From Isochrysis galbana (Eukaryota > Haptophyta > Isochrysidales > Isochrysidaceae), in the NCBI GenBank assembly GCA_018136815.1, contig CM030938.1:444928-508927 (forward strand): a stretch of 64,000 bases of DNA. The letters run 5' to 3'. Under the pieces are notes generated by a model, which did not search any database, was not told the DNA's origin, and was given only the letters and a program-made list of their open reading frames with translations. Each line of letters begins with the position of its first letter. The stretch's first letter is position 1. Below, piece after piece: positions 10,170-22,434 of the stretch. The translations under genes were made by a program, and so were the position numbers.

Positions 10170-10464
10170 ACATACTTACTAGCAATAAACCTGGCGGAGA
10201 CCAAGGCGGGATCATACGGACTCCAAGGAGGATAATCCGATAAAAGTAAGAACACAAGAGAAGCCACAGTCTCCTGCCCCCTTCTCTCCGACTCCCGGCC
10301 GAAGCAGCGCGCACGGCCTCCCTGGAACCGGCTTCTCCGCTAAAGAGGGAACTGGGGAAGGGGAAGGGAGTTGATAGGGGTTAAGGTTGGGTAGTAGGGA
10401 GGTTCAATAGCACGCTGCCTCACGCCGCGCATGTAGCGGGAAATTTTTAAGAAGATTTTTTTTT
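10170..10464 (+). repeat. LINE 3' UTR and tail
   Basis: This 3' module, containing CTCCCGGCCGAAGCAGCGCG and GGTTAAGGTTGGGTAGTAG and ending TAAGAAGATTTTT, is shared with 23,245-23,460 (inverted), 55,085-55,240 (inverted) and 55,325-55,545 (direct). It is probably the signal recognised by the element's RT. Confidence 0.8.
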
Positions 10465-10479
10465 CCCGTACCCCTTGCT

Positions 10480-10918
10480 GGGGGGCCCTGTCTGCTCCTT
10501 GTCCATCCTCTTGGTTTGATGCGGCATTCCACCATTGGGGTTCTGCTTTAAATGGTACCGGGCCGGCCCCTCGCGCCGGAGCGCGAGGGCGGTACCGCGG
10601 TTGTGTAGGGTCCCCGCCCAGAGGCCTTCCCTTTGGAAGCGTCCTACTGGTGTGGTGTGGCTGGTGTGGCTGTGTGTTGTGTTGAAGGTGTGCTGCATGC
10701 TGGCTGCTGCCAGCATGGCGGCCTTGTTCGTGGTGTTCACGGTGGTGCGCGGGCGTGGCAGGCCGGCTCCTGTGCCCACCTGGCTGGGGGGGTCGTCCTG
10801 ACGCGGTCGCTTCGGCGACAGCGGCGTGTCCAGCAAGCCTTCGTCCATCGCGGCGAGGGCAGCGGCAGCGAGGGAGGGCGGCGGCGCGCGCTCCATGACC
10901 CTATCAGTTTACTGATAG
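10480..10918 (-). mobile_element. LINE 5'-end copy, MERAPPPSL type
   Basis: On the minus strand the perfect 18-nt hairpin CTATCAGTAAACTGATAG (10918-10901) is followed by GGTC and then an ATG at 10896. The frame (MERAPPPSLAAAAL...LDTPLSPKRPRQDD) gives about 140 residues of proline/basic sequence before running into the T-rich tail of the LINE on the other strand. The 3' part is lost, and the two LINEs lie tail to tail. Confidence 0.75.
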
Positions 10919-11097
10919 TTGCAAGGAGGGGACATAGAAACGCAGACAACTTCTAAAACAAAAAGGTCGATCGCGGATGCGACACCACTGCCGTTCTGCA
11001 TTTCACCGACATCACGACTCTGCCTCCGTCCTTCTAGTGCGAGCTCGCGAGGCGCAGGCCCAATCGGGCATGCACTCACGGAAGACGTTGATGGTAT

Positions 11098-11280
11098 CCT
11101 AGATGGGAAATACGGTGCAGGGGCCTGCAAATACAGCCAAATACATATGTATTTGGCCCCCGGCCAAATACATTTCAAATACATTCGAGGCCTACAACCC
11201 AGGACACGCTTCAAATACAGCCAAATACATATGTATTTGGTCTCTGGCCAAATACGGTAAATACGTATTTCCCATCTAGG
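11098..11280. mobile_element. 183-bp hAT-like MITE, AAATAC word
   Basis: A perfect 17-bp TIR CCTAGATGGGAAATACG (11098-11114 and 11264-11280) is flanked by an exact 8-bp duplication GATGGTAT (11090-11097 and 11281-11288). The interior is made largely of CCAAATACATATGTATTTGG-type words in both orientations. Its terminus CCTAGATGGGA is shared with the 2.1-kb element at 47,971, so the two belong to one superfamily with different internal words. No coding capacity. Confidence 0.92.
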
Positions 11281-11288
11281 GATGGTAT

Positions 11289-12801
<1,513 letters not shown>

Positions 12802-15800
12802 ATGGCCGATCTGCCTCCTCCGGGCATCGACGCACCCGTTGAGGCGGGCGGCGTCCGCACGGGCAATGAGGGCGCCCACCTCTCATCCTTCGACGAGGCT
12901 CGCTTGCTGCCCAGGGCCCTCTCCCTCGAAGACCGCCTCCTTCTCTTCTCGAGAATGAAAGCCACACACACGGTCGTCTGCTCTGTCGGAATTCTAACCA
13001 GCCTGCTCGCGGTGCTGCTCGCTCCAGGATTCCTCTTTGGCGGTATCAGCCTCGCAACAATCCACGTGTGCCTCCTCGTATCGAGGCTCTACGTCGCACG
13101 AGAAAGAGACCAGAAGAGGGCGCTGCGCCTCTTTGGGTACATCTGGCTCGGGGCGGCCATCTTCAGCACCACCTCCTTCATCCTCGTCCAGAACAAGTAC
13201 GGGATGGTCGAGGGGACTTCCAACTCGCTAGTCTACACAATCACGTTCTCCACCATCGTGTCGGCCACCTATGTCCACGTGAGCGGGGTTGAGGACGGCC
13301 CTCGCGCCGCCTGCAACCTGGTCTTCGCAGCGTCCGCGGTCATCGTGAGGCCTTGGACAGTGATGGACCGCCACCTGGTCGTGCTCATCACCTGGATGGC
13401 CCTTCTGGTGGGCGAGATGCTCGGCGGCATACTTGTGGGTATCATCCTTCGCTGCACCCGAGGGCCGCAGCTCGCGCCCTTCCGCAGCGCTCGCTTTCAG
13501 GACCACGAGCCCAGCAAGGCGCCTCCAGGAGTGTCCTCTTCGGCGCCCATGCTCAAGGATATCCTCAGCGTAATCCTCGCCAGGGGCACGGGCGAGGGCC
13601 GTCGGCTGGACCCGTTGCGGATGGACGCCATCACTCTCAGCTTTGAGGAGCCTTCCATCGAGATCCTGTACGCGACCAACACGCAGGCCAACTCTGGTGA
13701 CGTGAACCTGTACGTCTCGATGGCTGCCGTCCTCGTGGCGGCCTTCTGCGCCTACTCGTCGCCATGCTATCGACGTACGGGGATCGCGGGCACGGTGTTC
13801 TTCACCCTCGTCTGGTACACGCACGAGCGCGTCCAGGGCTGGCACGGCGTGCCGCGCGCTTACCTGACGTTGTGCAAGGTCTACTCGCGGCTGTCCATTC
13901 TCATGAGCTGCCTCTTTGCGATGACATCGCTCTTCCACGCCGGGCGGAGCTCTTTACCTTGGCACTCCCTCAAGACGTGCGGCGTCAAGCACCACCAGGA
14001 GGCCGGGCTCGACACGGCAGCCCTCCTCCCCCTCAACACGGTTGATGCCACTGTGGGCGCACTGTGTGGTGCCCTGCTCCTGTTCATCGCCGGCGCCCAG
14101 TTCCGCCTGGTGATGCTGCCACCGCCGATGCGTATGACGACCCGCGTCCTCCTGCTCGGTAACGTTCTCCTCAGCCACTTTGACGCGAGCGCTGAGCTGT
14201 TTCTGCCGTCGACTTTCCACGACTTCGTCCTCGCCAGCGGCGCTCTCTTTGTCGGCGAGCTCGTCGGCTACTCGGTCGACCATGTACGCCGCAAGCTCTT
14301 TTGCGACCTGGCGCGTGAGCTGCACCAGACATCGGACCATGTTGCTCGCGCCCAGCAACGCATCGAGCGCATGCAGGCGGACGCAGCGGAGCTCGAGCGG
14401 AAGAACGCATCTCACTGTGCCGAGCTTCAGGCGGATAAGCGGCTCAACCACGTCATCAAGGGCCGGTGCGGCTCGGCGATCTCGGCCGTCGAGACGTTCA
14501 ACCAGCTTCTGGGCCCGTACCTGAAAACCGATCTGCCCGAGGAGATGGCCAACCTGCTCGTCGCCCCGCTCGCTCACCTGCGGGAGGCGATCGAATGGTG
14601 CCACCGCCGCCAGGTCTTTGTGCAGATTGAAGAGATGACATACGTGTCCCGCCACACTCCCGTCGAGATCAACCCACTTCTCGAAGCGAGGCTTGCCGCG
14701 TCGGGTAGCCTCTTCTCGAATGTTGACGAACCGCTCGCGCTCGACGAAACCGTGCTCAAGATCTGTCTAGACGAGGTGATCTCCAACGCCCTCAAGTACC
14801 GTAGGATGAACACGCCCGTTAGGATGGAGGCCCGCTTTGCGGACGGCATGCTTCACGTGGCCGTGCAGAATGCTAACCCGGCGGACTGCATCCCGCTCTC
14901 GCCCGAGGAGTGCGAGCGCGTCATGCTCCCTGGCCACAAGGCTCATACTTGCTCAGCGCTCTCGGACGGCCTCGGTCTCGACTCGGTATCGTGCGCGGTC
15001 AGGGCCGCCGGAGGCTCCGCTTTGCTCGAGCAAAATGCAGAATGTACCACCTTTCAGCTTAAGCTCCCGGCGACTGTGCGGAAACGTGCCAACCTCGGCT
15101 GCGAGGCGACACCTGAGGAGACCCTCAGCGTCTCGCGCCGCTCCGTTGTGCAATACGCGTCGCAAGACGCCGCCAATTCATTGCGCAGGACGAGTTCTGG
15201 CTTTAGTTGCGCGGCCAGCATTTGGCCGGGCACTGGGCCGACGCTTGACGCTTCCGAGCGGATGCCAAGCCCGATGACGCGGACCTCCTCGAGCGCGCCC
15301 ACGCGCGCATCCTCGGCCGTGGTATTCTCGCCGTACTGCGGGCCAGTTGGTCACGAGACGCGCTCGGGCAGGCTACCGTCCGATCTGGAGAGTTGCACCC
15401 TCAAGACTCTCTCTGTTCCTTCACCCAAGTGCGTGGGCCTCATCGACGACGAGATTAAGTCCGTCTTTCTCTCATTCCTCTTCTCCGACCGCCTCAAGGC
15501 CTCGCAATCAGCTGTGCTTGCTGCAACTCCCTCCGAATGCCGTGAATTCGTCGACAAGGTCATGAGTAAGCCAGATGAACACGGCAGGCGCCACGATCTC
15601 ATCGACATTGTGGCCATGAGCTACGTGCTTCGACCTGGTGATAGAGTTGCAGCCCCGCTCCTCGGCGTGCAGATGGCCCTGCGGCTTCGCGCACACGGCT
15701 ATCGCGGGCTCATCTGCATCCTTGTGGATCAGCAAACAGAGCTCCAGATCGAGGAACTCTGCATGCAGACATACGTGGACATCGTGGTGCCAAAGAGCGC

Positions 15801-16938
15801 GCTAGTTCAAGACGTGGGCGAGCGGCTGCTCAGCCGGCACGAAATGAAGGTGCAGCCGCTCTGCATGGCCCCGTACACGCTGCACTATACGGCCACGGCC
15901 ATGGAGAGCAAGGCCGTTATGCAGGAGAAGAGGAACAGGATCGCCAGTCTCAGCCGACGCGGAAGCGCCAAGGGTGCTGACCTCCTCGCCCACCTGAGCC
16001 ATCGCGAGAGTGACACGGCGGACGACGCTGAGCGGGTTCCACAGCTCAGCCGGCATGCAAGCGGCCGAGGCGCCGAGCTCTTTGGCTGCCTGAGCCGGCG
16101 TGCAAGCAGCCGCGGCGCCGAACTCCTCGCACACTTGAGTCGTAGCGCAAGTTTACGGGGTGACGAGCTTGTTGCCAGCTTGGGCCCCAGCGCGAGCTCT
16201 CCAGCCAGTGAGCTAAGTGAGCACCGAAATCCAGATAATGGCCGACGGGATTCCATCAACGTCGGGCTGATCGCTGGACAAGAAATGGCGGGAGGCGGCG
16301 ACAATTGTCCATCTTGCCCCCAACCTGATGTAGCTGGCGATCCACCGCTACATGGGGGCCCGTCTTCGCCGAAAGAGGCGGCCGTCTTGCCCTGCGCTGA
16401 AGCGGCCCATCCACCTTCGTTGGACATGAGCAGCCTAGCTGCCCCCGGTCCTTTTCCTTCTATAGAGGCCGTAGACGAGCTCGAGGCTGAGTTCGTTCCT
16501 GCCCCGGCTCTTCGAGTAGTTGGGCTTGACGACGAGAAGATTCCGAGGATGATTCAAGGCATGTTCATGAGGCACCAATTAGGGGCAGACATGCGGACAT
16601 CGTGTGTTCTAGGCGAAACGAAGGAAGAAGTGCTTGCCTTTATTGACGTGGCGATGGGCATGCTCAACTCAGATCTGACTCCCAATCTCGGAGAGCAGCG
16701 CCAGGCCGACGTGGTAATTCTCGATGAGAACATCGTCCCGCCTCAGATTTTGGGCTCAATAGTCGCCACGCAGTTGCGTTCGCGAGGGTTCACCGGGATC
16801 GTGGTCATTCTTACAGGAGCCTCAAGTTCAAACGTCAAGGCCATCCAGGCCATCGAGAGTGTAGACCTCGCCTTTGAAAAGGGCACCCCTCTTTCAAAGA
16901 TGGCCACAGCAATCCTCATGAAGCTTAGTTGCCTCTAG
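12802..16938 (+). CDS. Membrane hybrid histidine kinase with two receiver-like domains
   Basis: A single 1,378-residue exon. An upstream in-frame ATG at 12706 would add 32 Arg/Glu/Gly residues encoded by GA repeat, so 12802 (MADLPPPGIDAPVEAGG) is preferred. Hydrophobic segments occur at about residues 60-200 and 300-490. A coiled-coil/DHp region follows with KRLNHVIKGRCGSAIS; the phospho-acceptor is probably His ~549. The HATPase has an N-box DEVISNALKYR (~656) and a G-box GLGLDS (~722). The first receiver-like domain (~875-1010) keeps the DD acidic pair but has AMSYVL where the phospho-accepting Asp is expected, so it may be a pseudo-receiver. Degenerate ~19-residue repeats (LSRRASSRGAELLAHLS) link it to a second receiver (~1235-1375) with LDDEK, VVILDEN (Asp ~1307), ILTGASS and a late Lys. 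It would sense an unknown signal at a membrane and relay phosphate His to Asp. No partner gene is adjacent. Confidence 0.9.
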   Translation: MADLPPPGIDAPVEAGGVRTGNEGAHLSSFDEARLLPRALSLEDRLLLFSRMKATHTVVCSVGILTSLLAVLLAPGFLFGGISLATIHVCLLVSRLYVARERDQKRALRLFGYIWLGAAIFSTTSFILVQNKYGMVEGTSNSLVYTITFSTIVSATYVHVSGVEDGPRAACNLVFAASAVIVRPWTVMDRHLVVLITWMALLVGEMLGGILVGIILRCTRGPQLAPFRSARFQDHEPSKAPPGVSSSAPMLKDILSVILARGTGEGRRLDPLRMDAITLSFEEPSIEILYATNTQANSGDVNLYVSMAAVLVAAFCAYSSPCYRRTGIAGTVFFTLVWYTHERVQGWHGVPRAYLTLCKVYSRLSILMSCLFAMTSLFHAGRSSLPWHSLKTCGVKHHQEAGLDTAALLPLNTVDATVGALCGALLLFIAGAQFRLVMLPPPMRMTTRVLLLGNVLLSHFDASAELFLPSTFHDFVLASGALFVGELVGYSVDHVRRKLFCDLARELHQTSDHVARAQQRIERMQADAAELERKNASHCAELQADKRLNHVIKGRCGSAISAVETFNQLLGPYLKTDLPEEMANLLVAPLAHLREAIEWCHRRQVFVQIEEMTYVSRHTPVEINPLLEARLAASGSLFSNVDEPLALDETVLKICLDEVISNALKYRRMNTPVRMEARFADGMLHVAVQNANPADCIPLSPEECERVMLPGHKAHTCSALSDGLGLDSVSCAVRAAGGSALLEQNAECTTFQLKLPATVRKRANLGCEATPEETLSVSRRSVVQYASQDAANSLRRTSSGFSCAASIWPGTGPTLDASERMPSPMTRTSSSAPTRASSAVVFSPYCGPVGHETRSGRLPSDLESCTLKTLSVPSPKCVGLIDDEIKSVFLSFLFSDRLKASQSAVLAATPSECREFVDKVMSKPDEHGRRHDLIDIVAMSYVLRPGDRVAAPLLGVQMALRLRAHGYRGLICILVDQQTELQIEELCMQTYVDIVVPKSALVQDVGERLLSRHEMKVQPLCMAPYTLHYTATAMESKAVMQEKRNRIASLSRRGSAKGADLLAHLSHRESDTADDAERVPQLSRHASGRGAELFGCLSRRASSRGAELLAHLSRSASLRGDELVASLGPSASSPASELSEHRNPDNGRRDSINVGLIAGQEMAGGGDNCPSCPQPDVAGDPPLHGGPSSPKEAAVLPCAEAAHPPSLDMSSLAAPGPFPSIEAVDELEAEFVPAPALRVVGLDDEKIPRMIQGMFMRHQLGADMRTSCVLGETKEEVLAFIDVAMGMLNSDLTPNLGEQRQADVVILDENIVPPQILGSIVATQLRSRGFTGIVVILTGASSSNVKAIQAIESVDLAFEKGTPLSKMATAILMKLSCL

Positions 16939-17863
16939 GAGAAGACCCGACTCCATTGCATCCAAGGTGCTAGCTCTCACGAGGCGTAATTGGCCATACC
17001 CTGACCCCGCAACCGCGAGTGGTAATGTCCATGTTCTGTTCGAATACGGAGGAGGGTGCTTCTGCCTCTCGCTCTAACTGCAAGCCGTCACGCCTTCGCC
17101 GTAGCCCAATTCCCGTTCGGGTTGTCTCGAGCTTAGGCCAACTTGCACCCACTATGTCTTGGGCCACGAAGATTTGTTCTTGGCACAATCGCGGCTTCGT
17201 AAGCGTCCCAATGAGTCGAACCCCAATGGTGAGATGAGGTATCTTGCCGCCGTTCGCGCACACAAAGAGTGCCGACGGCTAGACAGTCGACAGCAGCAGT
17301 TCGCTGCTTATTCGCTACTCATGGCTTTGTGCCTTTTAGATGAGGACATATGGGGGCCTCCAGTACGCATGTCGATGAAGGTACAACCATTACCTTCCTT
17401 GTGCCTATTTGTGCATGTTATTGTGTTCCCTCCCGGATTCGTGTCATGACACAAGAAACAAATTGATTGGTGGATAGACGGCCGCGCGTGTGGTGGGCGC
17501 TCTCCGACACGGCCCAAGTTGCCTCGTGTATCATGAACGCCAACCCGCGTTGTGCCTTGCCGTTCATTCGCTATTAGCTTGTAATACGTGCATTAATCTC
17601 TCAATGAGGAGGCGCACTAATGCCCTCTCCACGCCGAGCACTAACTCCCCGCAGGCCTCAAGGGTCAAGGGTGCGGGCCGTCATAGCAGTTGTATACTTG
17701 CACTGCTACGCTCGGCCTCCTCGGACGAGGACTCCTCGCCCACACGACATGTGTTGCGAGAGCTCACAGGCCGCGCAAGTATCGCAATTGCGCATGCAAT
17801 TGCAATTGACGAAGCCGAGCGCTTGAGTCGCCAGCAAAGGCGGGCATGAATACCAAGAACCAA
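16939..17863. other. Intergenic, no gene seen
   Basis: 3' flank of the kinase gene and unique sequence. No tRNA, conserved ORF or element termini were recognised. Confidence 0.4.
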
Positions 17864-18170
17864 CTATCGCTAAAGCGATAGGGGCATGGAGTGCGCGCCG
17901 CGCTCCCCTCCTCCCTTGCCGCCACCCCCGCCGCCGCCGCGACGGACGATCGGGCCATGCTCGACGCCTCGCACTCGAAGCGCCCACGACAAGGTGCCCC
18001 CCCAACCGCCCAGGTATGTGCACGAGAGTCGTCCCGTGCCACCCCAGACGGCCGAACACCAGCAGGGCACACCAGCAGGGCAAGGGAGGCGGCGGAGCAG
18101 GCATGGCGGAGTTTGTTGCCCCCCCCCCCCCCCGAGATATCGAAGACAAATATCCGGAGCGCTAAAGATG
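17864..18170 (+). mobile_element. LINE 5'-end fragment, frameshifted ORF1 start
   Basis: Hairpin CTATCGCTAAAGCGATAG (17864-17881, perfect 8-bp stem), then GGGC and an ATG at 17886 (ATGGAGTGCGCGCC). A one-base shift moves the frame: the alternate frame (LPSSLAATPAAAATDDRAML...SKRPRQ) matches the copy at 10,896. Similarity is lost by about 18,170 after a C-tract. A decayed 5' fragment. Confidence 0.75.
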
Positions 18171-18937
18171 CCTACCCCTAGTCGGTGCGTGCACTGGGGG
18201 GAGGACAAATATCGAGGAGAGGGGGCAGTACCCCCACCCCCCGGTATCACTCGGACACCTGGCACCTGGCTCGTCAGGCATGGCGGGATTCCGGGACTGA
18301 AACGTTATGTCCAATTACCAATTAGCTAGTGGGGTTGGGGTTGGCTAGGATATATATGCCGAGGTGGTATAAGTTTATAATGGGCCGGGGGGCCAGGGCC
18401 CCCCGCGCGGTGTCTGAGTGTCGAGCCCCCTCCGGTACATATCTTTTTAAGAGTAGTCATAACATTATTTATTACTATACCAATACCGAGCCCTAGCCTT
18501 GCCCCTCTTCGGAGCGCCTTCTCAAGATTTTTTTATCGATGGAGGACGTGGGCGTGGTAATAAGGGAACACCCCAAGACTGCGCGTGCCGCGATAACATT
18601 AAAACCTTATGGAGTGGTGGCTAGCGAACGGTAAGGGTGAGGGTGATTCGACTAAGACTAAGAGGAAGCATGCGCAATGGAGCTGTTGACACTGCATGCG
18701 CGGACTAGCACGATGTGTGTGTGTGTGTAGCTTGGCATGGACAGCGCTCCGTGATAGGCTTTCGCGCCTCGAAGAGACACTGGATAGCAGGGAAGGGGCG
18801 GCGCCGAGGCTGCGCCAAGGCCGCGAGCGAGCAACGTGCAGCAGCCTGCATGCGAGTGTAGAGTACTAGGCACAAGTTGGATTATTTCAGTTGAGTCGCA
18901 AGGTAGGTGCAGTGGCGGATGTAAATCGCGGCTGGCG
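18171..18937. other. Intergenic, no gene seen
   Basis: Mixed unique sequence with a short TG run near 18,716-18,728. No supported feature. Confidence 0.35.
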
Positions 18938-20492
18938 TTACAAGACGGTGGTGCTCCACAGTACGCGTAGGTCTCGCAGGCTGCCGTGCACAAAACGGCT
19001 GCACGTTTGCCGCACTCGTGTTACGAACCAATAGCAGCCTTGCCGGAGCTTGGCAGGCCGCCCGGTCGCGGGCGGCGCGAGCACCGCGCCCTCTAGACGG
19101 GCGGCTGAAGGGATTCCCGTTGATGACACTGGACGGAGCGTGCGCGCCGTCTGGGGGGCGGCCGGCAGCCAAGCCTGCCGCGGCAGCAATGCTCGGCCGG
19201 GCGGCTTCACAAACTTTTGGCGAGCCGGTGGACGGTACCATGGATGAGCCTCCTCGATCACCTCGAGCCGGCGCATCAGCACGACGCCGTAGACGAGCCC
19301 ACGCTCGATTAGCCGGGTGCGCCAGCGCTGCCGCCGCTGTGAACTCAGAATCGTCTCAGCAAACACCCACTTGAGGCCGTAGTTTATGGCACGGAGGAGT
19401 CCCACCCAGAGCAAGACGACGCGTACAGGCGTCCGGAGCACGCGTTCGCGCGACGTCTGCATCGCCTTGTACGCGCTCACCTGGCGGCGCGCCGCCTGCA
19501 CGACCCGCGCGTGTGTCGAGGGGCGAAGCAGCAGTGTACGCAACGTCGGCCACAGACTAACACGGGAGGCCTCTAGGCGCCGCTCAATGTGGTCCAGCTG
19601 CCTGGGCAGCGACCTTGCCGCCATTGGGAAGAGCTTCTTGTACGGCTCCCACGCCGCGAGGGCCTCGTAGTGCCGGAGGCTCGCCTGATCGAGGCGATAG
19701 CGCAGAAACCACTGGGCCATTGGCATGCGGTCGGCGACGAGCTCGACGACAACGGGAAGCGGACGCTGGAGGGCCGTCCGGAAAAGCATGCGCGAGTCGC
19801 GCCACACGAGCTCGAGCACGCGGCTGAGGGTTCGGGGGAAGGTGGCGAGTGAATGAGGCGAGGGCACGGCACGCGAGCACGTGACGCGGAGGGCACAGGC
19901 GCGGGAGCTGCTCATTAGCTGCCAGCGCATACGCTTGCGGAGAGCGCGAGAGCGCGAGCGCGGCGCGCCCGTCTCACCTGACAGCCTGCTCGGAGAGAGC
20001 TCCGCTCACGCTCGGCGGCGGTGATGGCGGCAGCTTGCGCACAATGGTTGAGCGGACACGATGCGGCTTGTCGGCGGTGTCCCATGCGAGTGACGTACGA
20101 CGTTTGGCCCAACCAGGCTGCTTTGCCCCTGCCAGTAGCTGCGGCCGCCCCGCGCGCAAGGGAGGCGAGGGAGAAGCTGGAGACGATAGAGGAGAGAAGG
20201 GGGCAAGTGGGGAGGAGGGCAGCCTCAAGGCCACAGGGCGCAGCAGCCGTATCGGAGAAGGAGGCGCGGTGAGCTGGAGCGCTCTGGCTGAGGGGGTAGA
20301 GGCTGGCTGTCGGCCGCCCTCCCAGCCCGTGGAGAGCTGAGAGAGTGAGAGAGAGTCAGGAGAGAGAGAGCGCCGCAAAGCCGAGGGCAAGAGAGGGAGA
20401 GAGGGGAAGGGGGAGAGTGCGTGGGAGGCCAAGGCCGGCGCGAGGAGGGAGGTGAGGAGCGGGTGGAGCAGCGCGAGCGCCGCACCAGCCAT
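18938..20492 (-). CDS. Unknown protein, probably two exons
   Basis: The main open frame on the minus strand (19,930 to 18,938) encodes an Arg/Leu-rich protein with one hydrophobic stretch (VRVVLLWVGLLRAINYGLKW) and no family I recognise. Upstream on the same strand, the ORF beginning at 20492 (MAGAALALLHPLLTSLLAPALA) could supply a signal-like N-terminus. A 70-nt GT-AG intron (19977 to 19908, CAG|gtgaga...gagcag|C) would join the two in frame. The first exon is proline/serine-rich low-complexity sequence that may itself contain an intron, so its start is uncertain. No known domain; a membrane or organelle protein is conceivable. Function unknown. Confidence 0.45.
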
Positions 20493-20957
20493 GGGGAAGC
20501 ACTGGGGAAGGGGAGGGGGAGAGGGGGTGGTGGAAGGCGAGGAGAGGAGAGAGAGAGTGGGGGAGGGGTGGCGCTTGGGAGGAGGGGCCTTGGAGGGGTT
20601 AGAAACTCACCTGATATGATGAATAGTATCCCATTGGCTTCCCTCGAGATCTCGTGGGTGCGAGAGCGCAGCGCAGCGCCCCCCCAGTCAGTGTGGATGA
20701 TGTTGAGAAGGGGAAAAATAGGAGAGTGGGGGGAGGGAGGGGGGGAAGGGCGGGGAGAGGTGAAAGTAGGAGGGAAATAAGAGGAGAAAGAGACTGAGGG
20801 AGAGAGGATGGATAGCATCGCGAGGCGGAGGGGGGAAAAAGAGAGAGAGAGAGGGAGAGACCAGAGATGAGAGGAGGAAGAAGATGGTGCCGCTTTTTGA
20901 GGTTAGAATCTTCACGGGAAGAGAGAGAGAAGAGAGAAGTGATGGAAGAGAGAGAGG

Positions 20958-20994
<37 letters not shown>

Positions 20995-21641
20995 CAGCGA
21001 GTTCCCCCCTCTCACACTCTCCCTCAATTTCTCTCTAACTCCTCTCCATCATCTCTATGTCGTCATTCTTCCTAGCGCCCCATTTCCTGAGGAGCGATAC
21101 ACTTGCAACAGCAGAACAATTATCATATTTCGCGATCATATTCATGTGCCTCGCAGTGCTCCACGGGCCCGCAGCACAAGGGGCGGCGAAGAGACTGGAA
21201 GAGAGAAGGGGGGGGGGGGAGGAATCTGGAGCTCCACCCCAAGGTGCACGCTACCACTCACCGGCTAATTTTAGATATAGTCCCCATCCTTGATGGCCTC
21301 CCTCACTCGAATATATTTATTTTTGTCACTATTCAGGATGTCCGGCCACACGCCAAAACAGGATCCGCCCCAGCGGAACGATGTGGCAACGGGTGGGCTT
21401 TAAGCTTTGAAGCTGATTTTCTTGTACGAGACAACTTCCGTAAGTTTTACGAAGGAGATCTTGTCTTGTGGAGGGGGGAAAGTAACATAGGTGGAGGGGG
21501 GGAAGTAAATTAGGAGTCTAGCAGTTGAAGAGCGAGTACATGTGAATACGAAACCGATCCAATAATAGGTGTGAATGAGGGGTGGGATGGTCCGTTAGAG
21601 CTTAGAGATGGCCAGCCTCTTGATGTAGTTCTCGGCGGTGG
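20493..21641. other. GA-rich intergenic region
   Basis: GA/GGA-rich microsatellite DNA (20,500-20,990) between two divergent genes, then unique sequence. It probably holds both promoters. A very short upstream ORF (ATG 21608, six codons to TAG) precedes the ATG12 start. Confidence 0.5.
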
Positions 21642-22434
21642 ATGGCGCTGAGCGGTTGGTGCGCGCCGCTGGCGGCGGATGGCAAGGTGACGGTGGTCTT
21701 CAAGCACGCTGGGGACGCGCCGATCCTGAAGAAGTGTACGTTCAAGCTACCGGCGACTGCTACCCTCGCTCTCGTCGCCGAACAACTCCGCAAACAGCTG
21801 GGCCTCGCGACCCAAGAGCCGCTCGTGAGGCGCTGGCTCTCAGAGTCTCTCCTCTCCCACTCTCCCCCTTCCCCCACGACTCCCCTCTCCTCTCCTTTCC
21901 CCCTTCCCGCCGCGCTCTTCCCTTCCCCGCCCGCCGCCCCTCACCCCCAATATCCCCCTTCCCCCCACGCCCTCCTATCCCTTTGGTGTCTCTCTTCCTG
22001 CCCTTGCCTTCCTCCCACTCTCACCACCGGCCCACCACACCCATCCTGAATCAAGCGCTCTTCCCTCCATGGGCTCGCCACGATATCCAGCTAACTGCAG
22101 TATACTTCTGCGATATCTCTCGGGAATCTGTATTCCATGAACGCGCCCTCTTCACCACCTTGTCGCCCGCCATCCGAGCTTGAATGGGCGTCACTGACCA
22201 CGCGCCGGCTCTTCTTCCCCCCTCGTAGTTCCTTTACTGCAGCACCGCGTTTGCTCCGCCGCCAGATCAGAGATTAGGCGACGTTGCCCAATGCTTTCAG
22301 GTACTACTGTGCCAACGTCCCGATAGCCACTGGTGCAATCATTCCGCAGGAATGCTCACTCACCCTCTTGCCTAGTGACTCAGGTTGGCAGCTCGCTTGT
22401 ATTGCACTACTCTACAACACCAGCGTGGGGCTGA
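21642..22434 (+). CDS. ATG12: Ubiquitin-like autophagy protein ATG12, three exons
   Basis: Exons 21642-21824, 22229-22300 and 22384-22434 are all phase 0 with GT-AG introns (gtgagg...cgtag and gtacta...ctcag) and give a 101-residue protein. Exon 1 carries KVTVVFKHAGDAPILKKCTF, matching the start of the ATG12 fold. Exon 2 carries FLYCSTAFAPPPDQRLGDV, the conserved (Y)xxxxFAPxPDQ(x)xG motif. Exon 3 ends HYSTTPAWG-stop, the exposed C-terminal glycine used for conjugation. In known systems ATG7 and ATG10 activate and transfer ATG12 to a lysine of ATG5, and the conjugate promotes ATG8 lipidation. Length matches plant ATG12 (about 96 residues). Single-ORF views miss this gene because exons 2 and 3 are tiny. 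Confidence 0.93.

Larger units (their letters stand above)
7985..10464 (+). mobile_element. Internally deleted LINE, both ends defined
   Basis: A 15-bp target duplication CCCGTACCCCTTGCT flanks the copy (7970-7984 and 10465-10479). The 5' end is a perfect 8-bp-stem hairpin, AAAACTAT-TGTT-ATAGTTTT (7988-8007), four bases before the ORF1 ATG at 8012. ORF1 runs to 9474 and is joined by deletion to a short reverse-transcriptase segment, then to the ORF2 C-terminus with a Cys/His knuckle, a 3' UTR, and an end reading TTAAGAAGATTTTTTTTT. Endonuclease and most of the RT are missing. Since the target duplication is intact, the deleted form itself may have been mobilised in trans. Confidence 0.9.
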
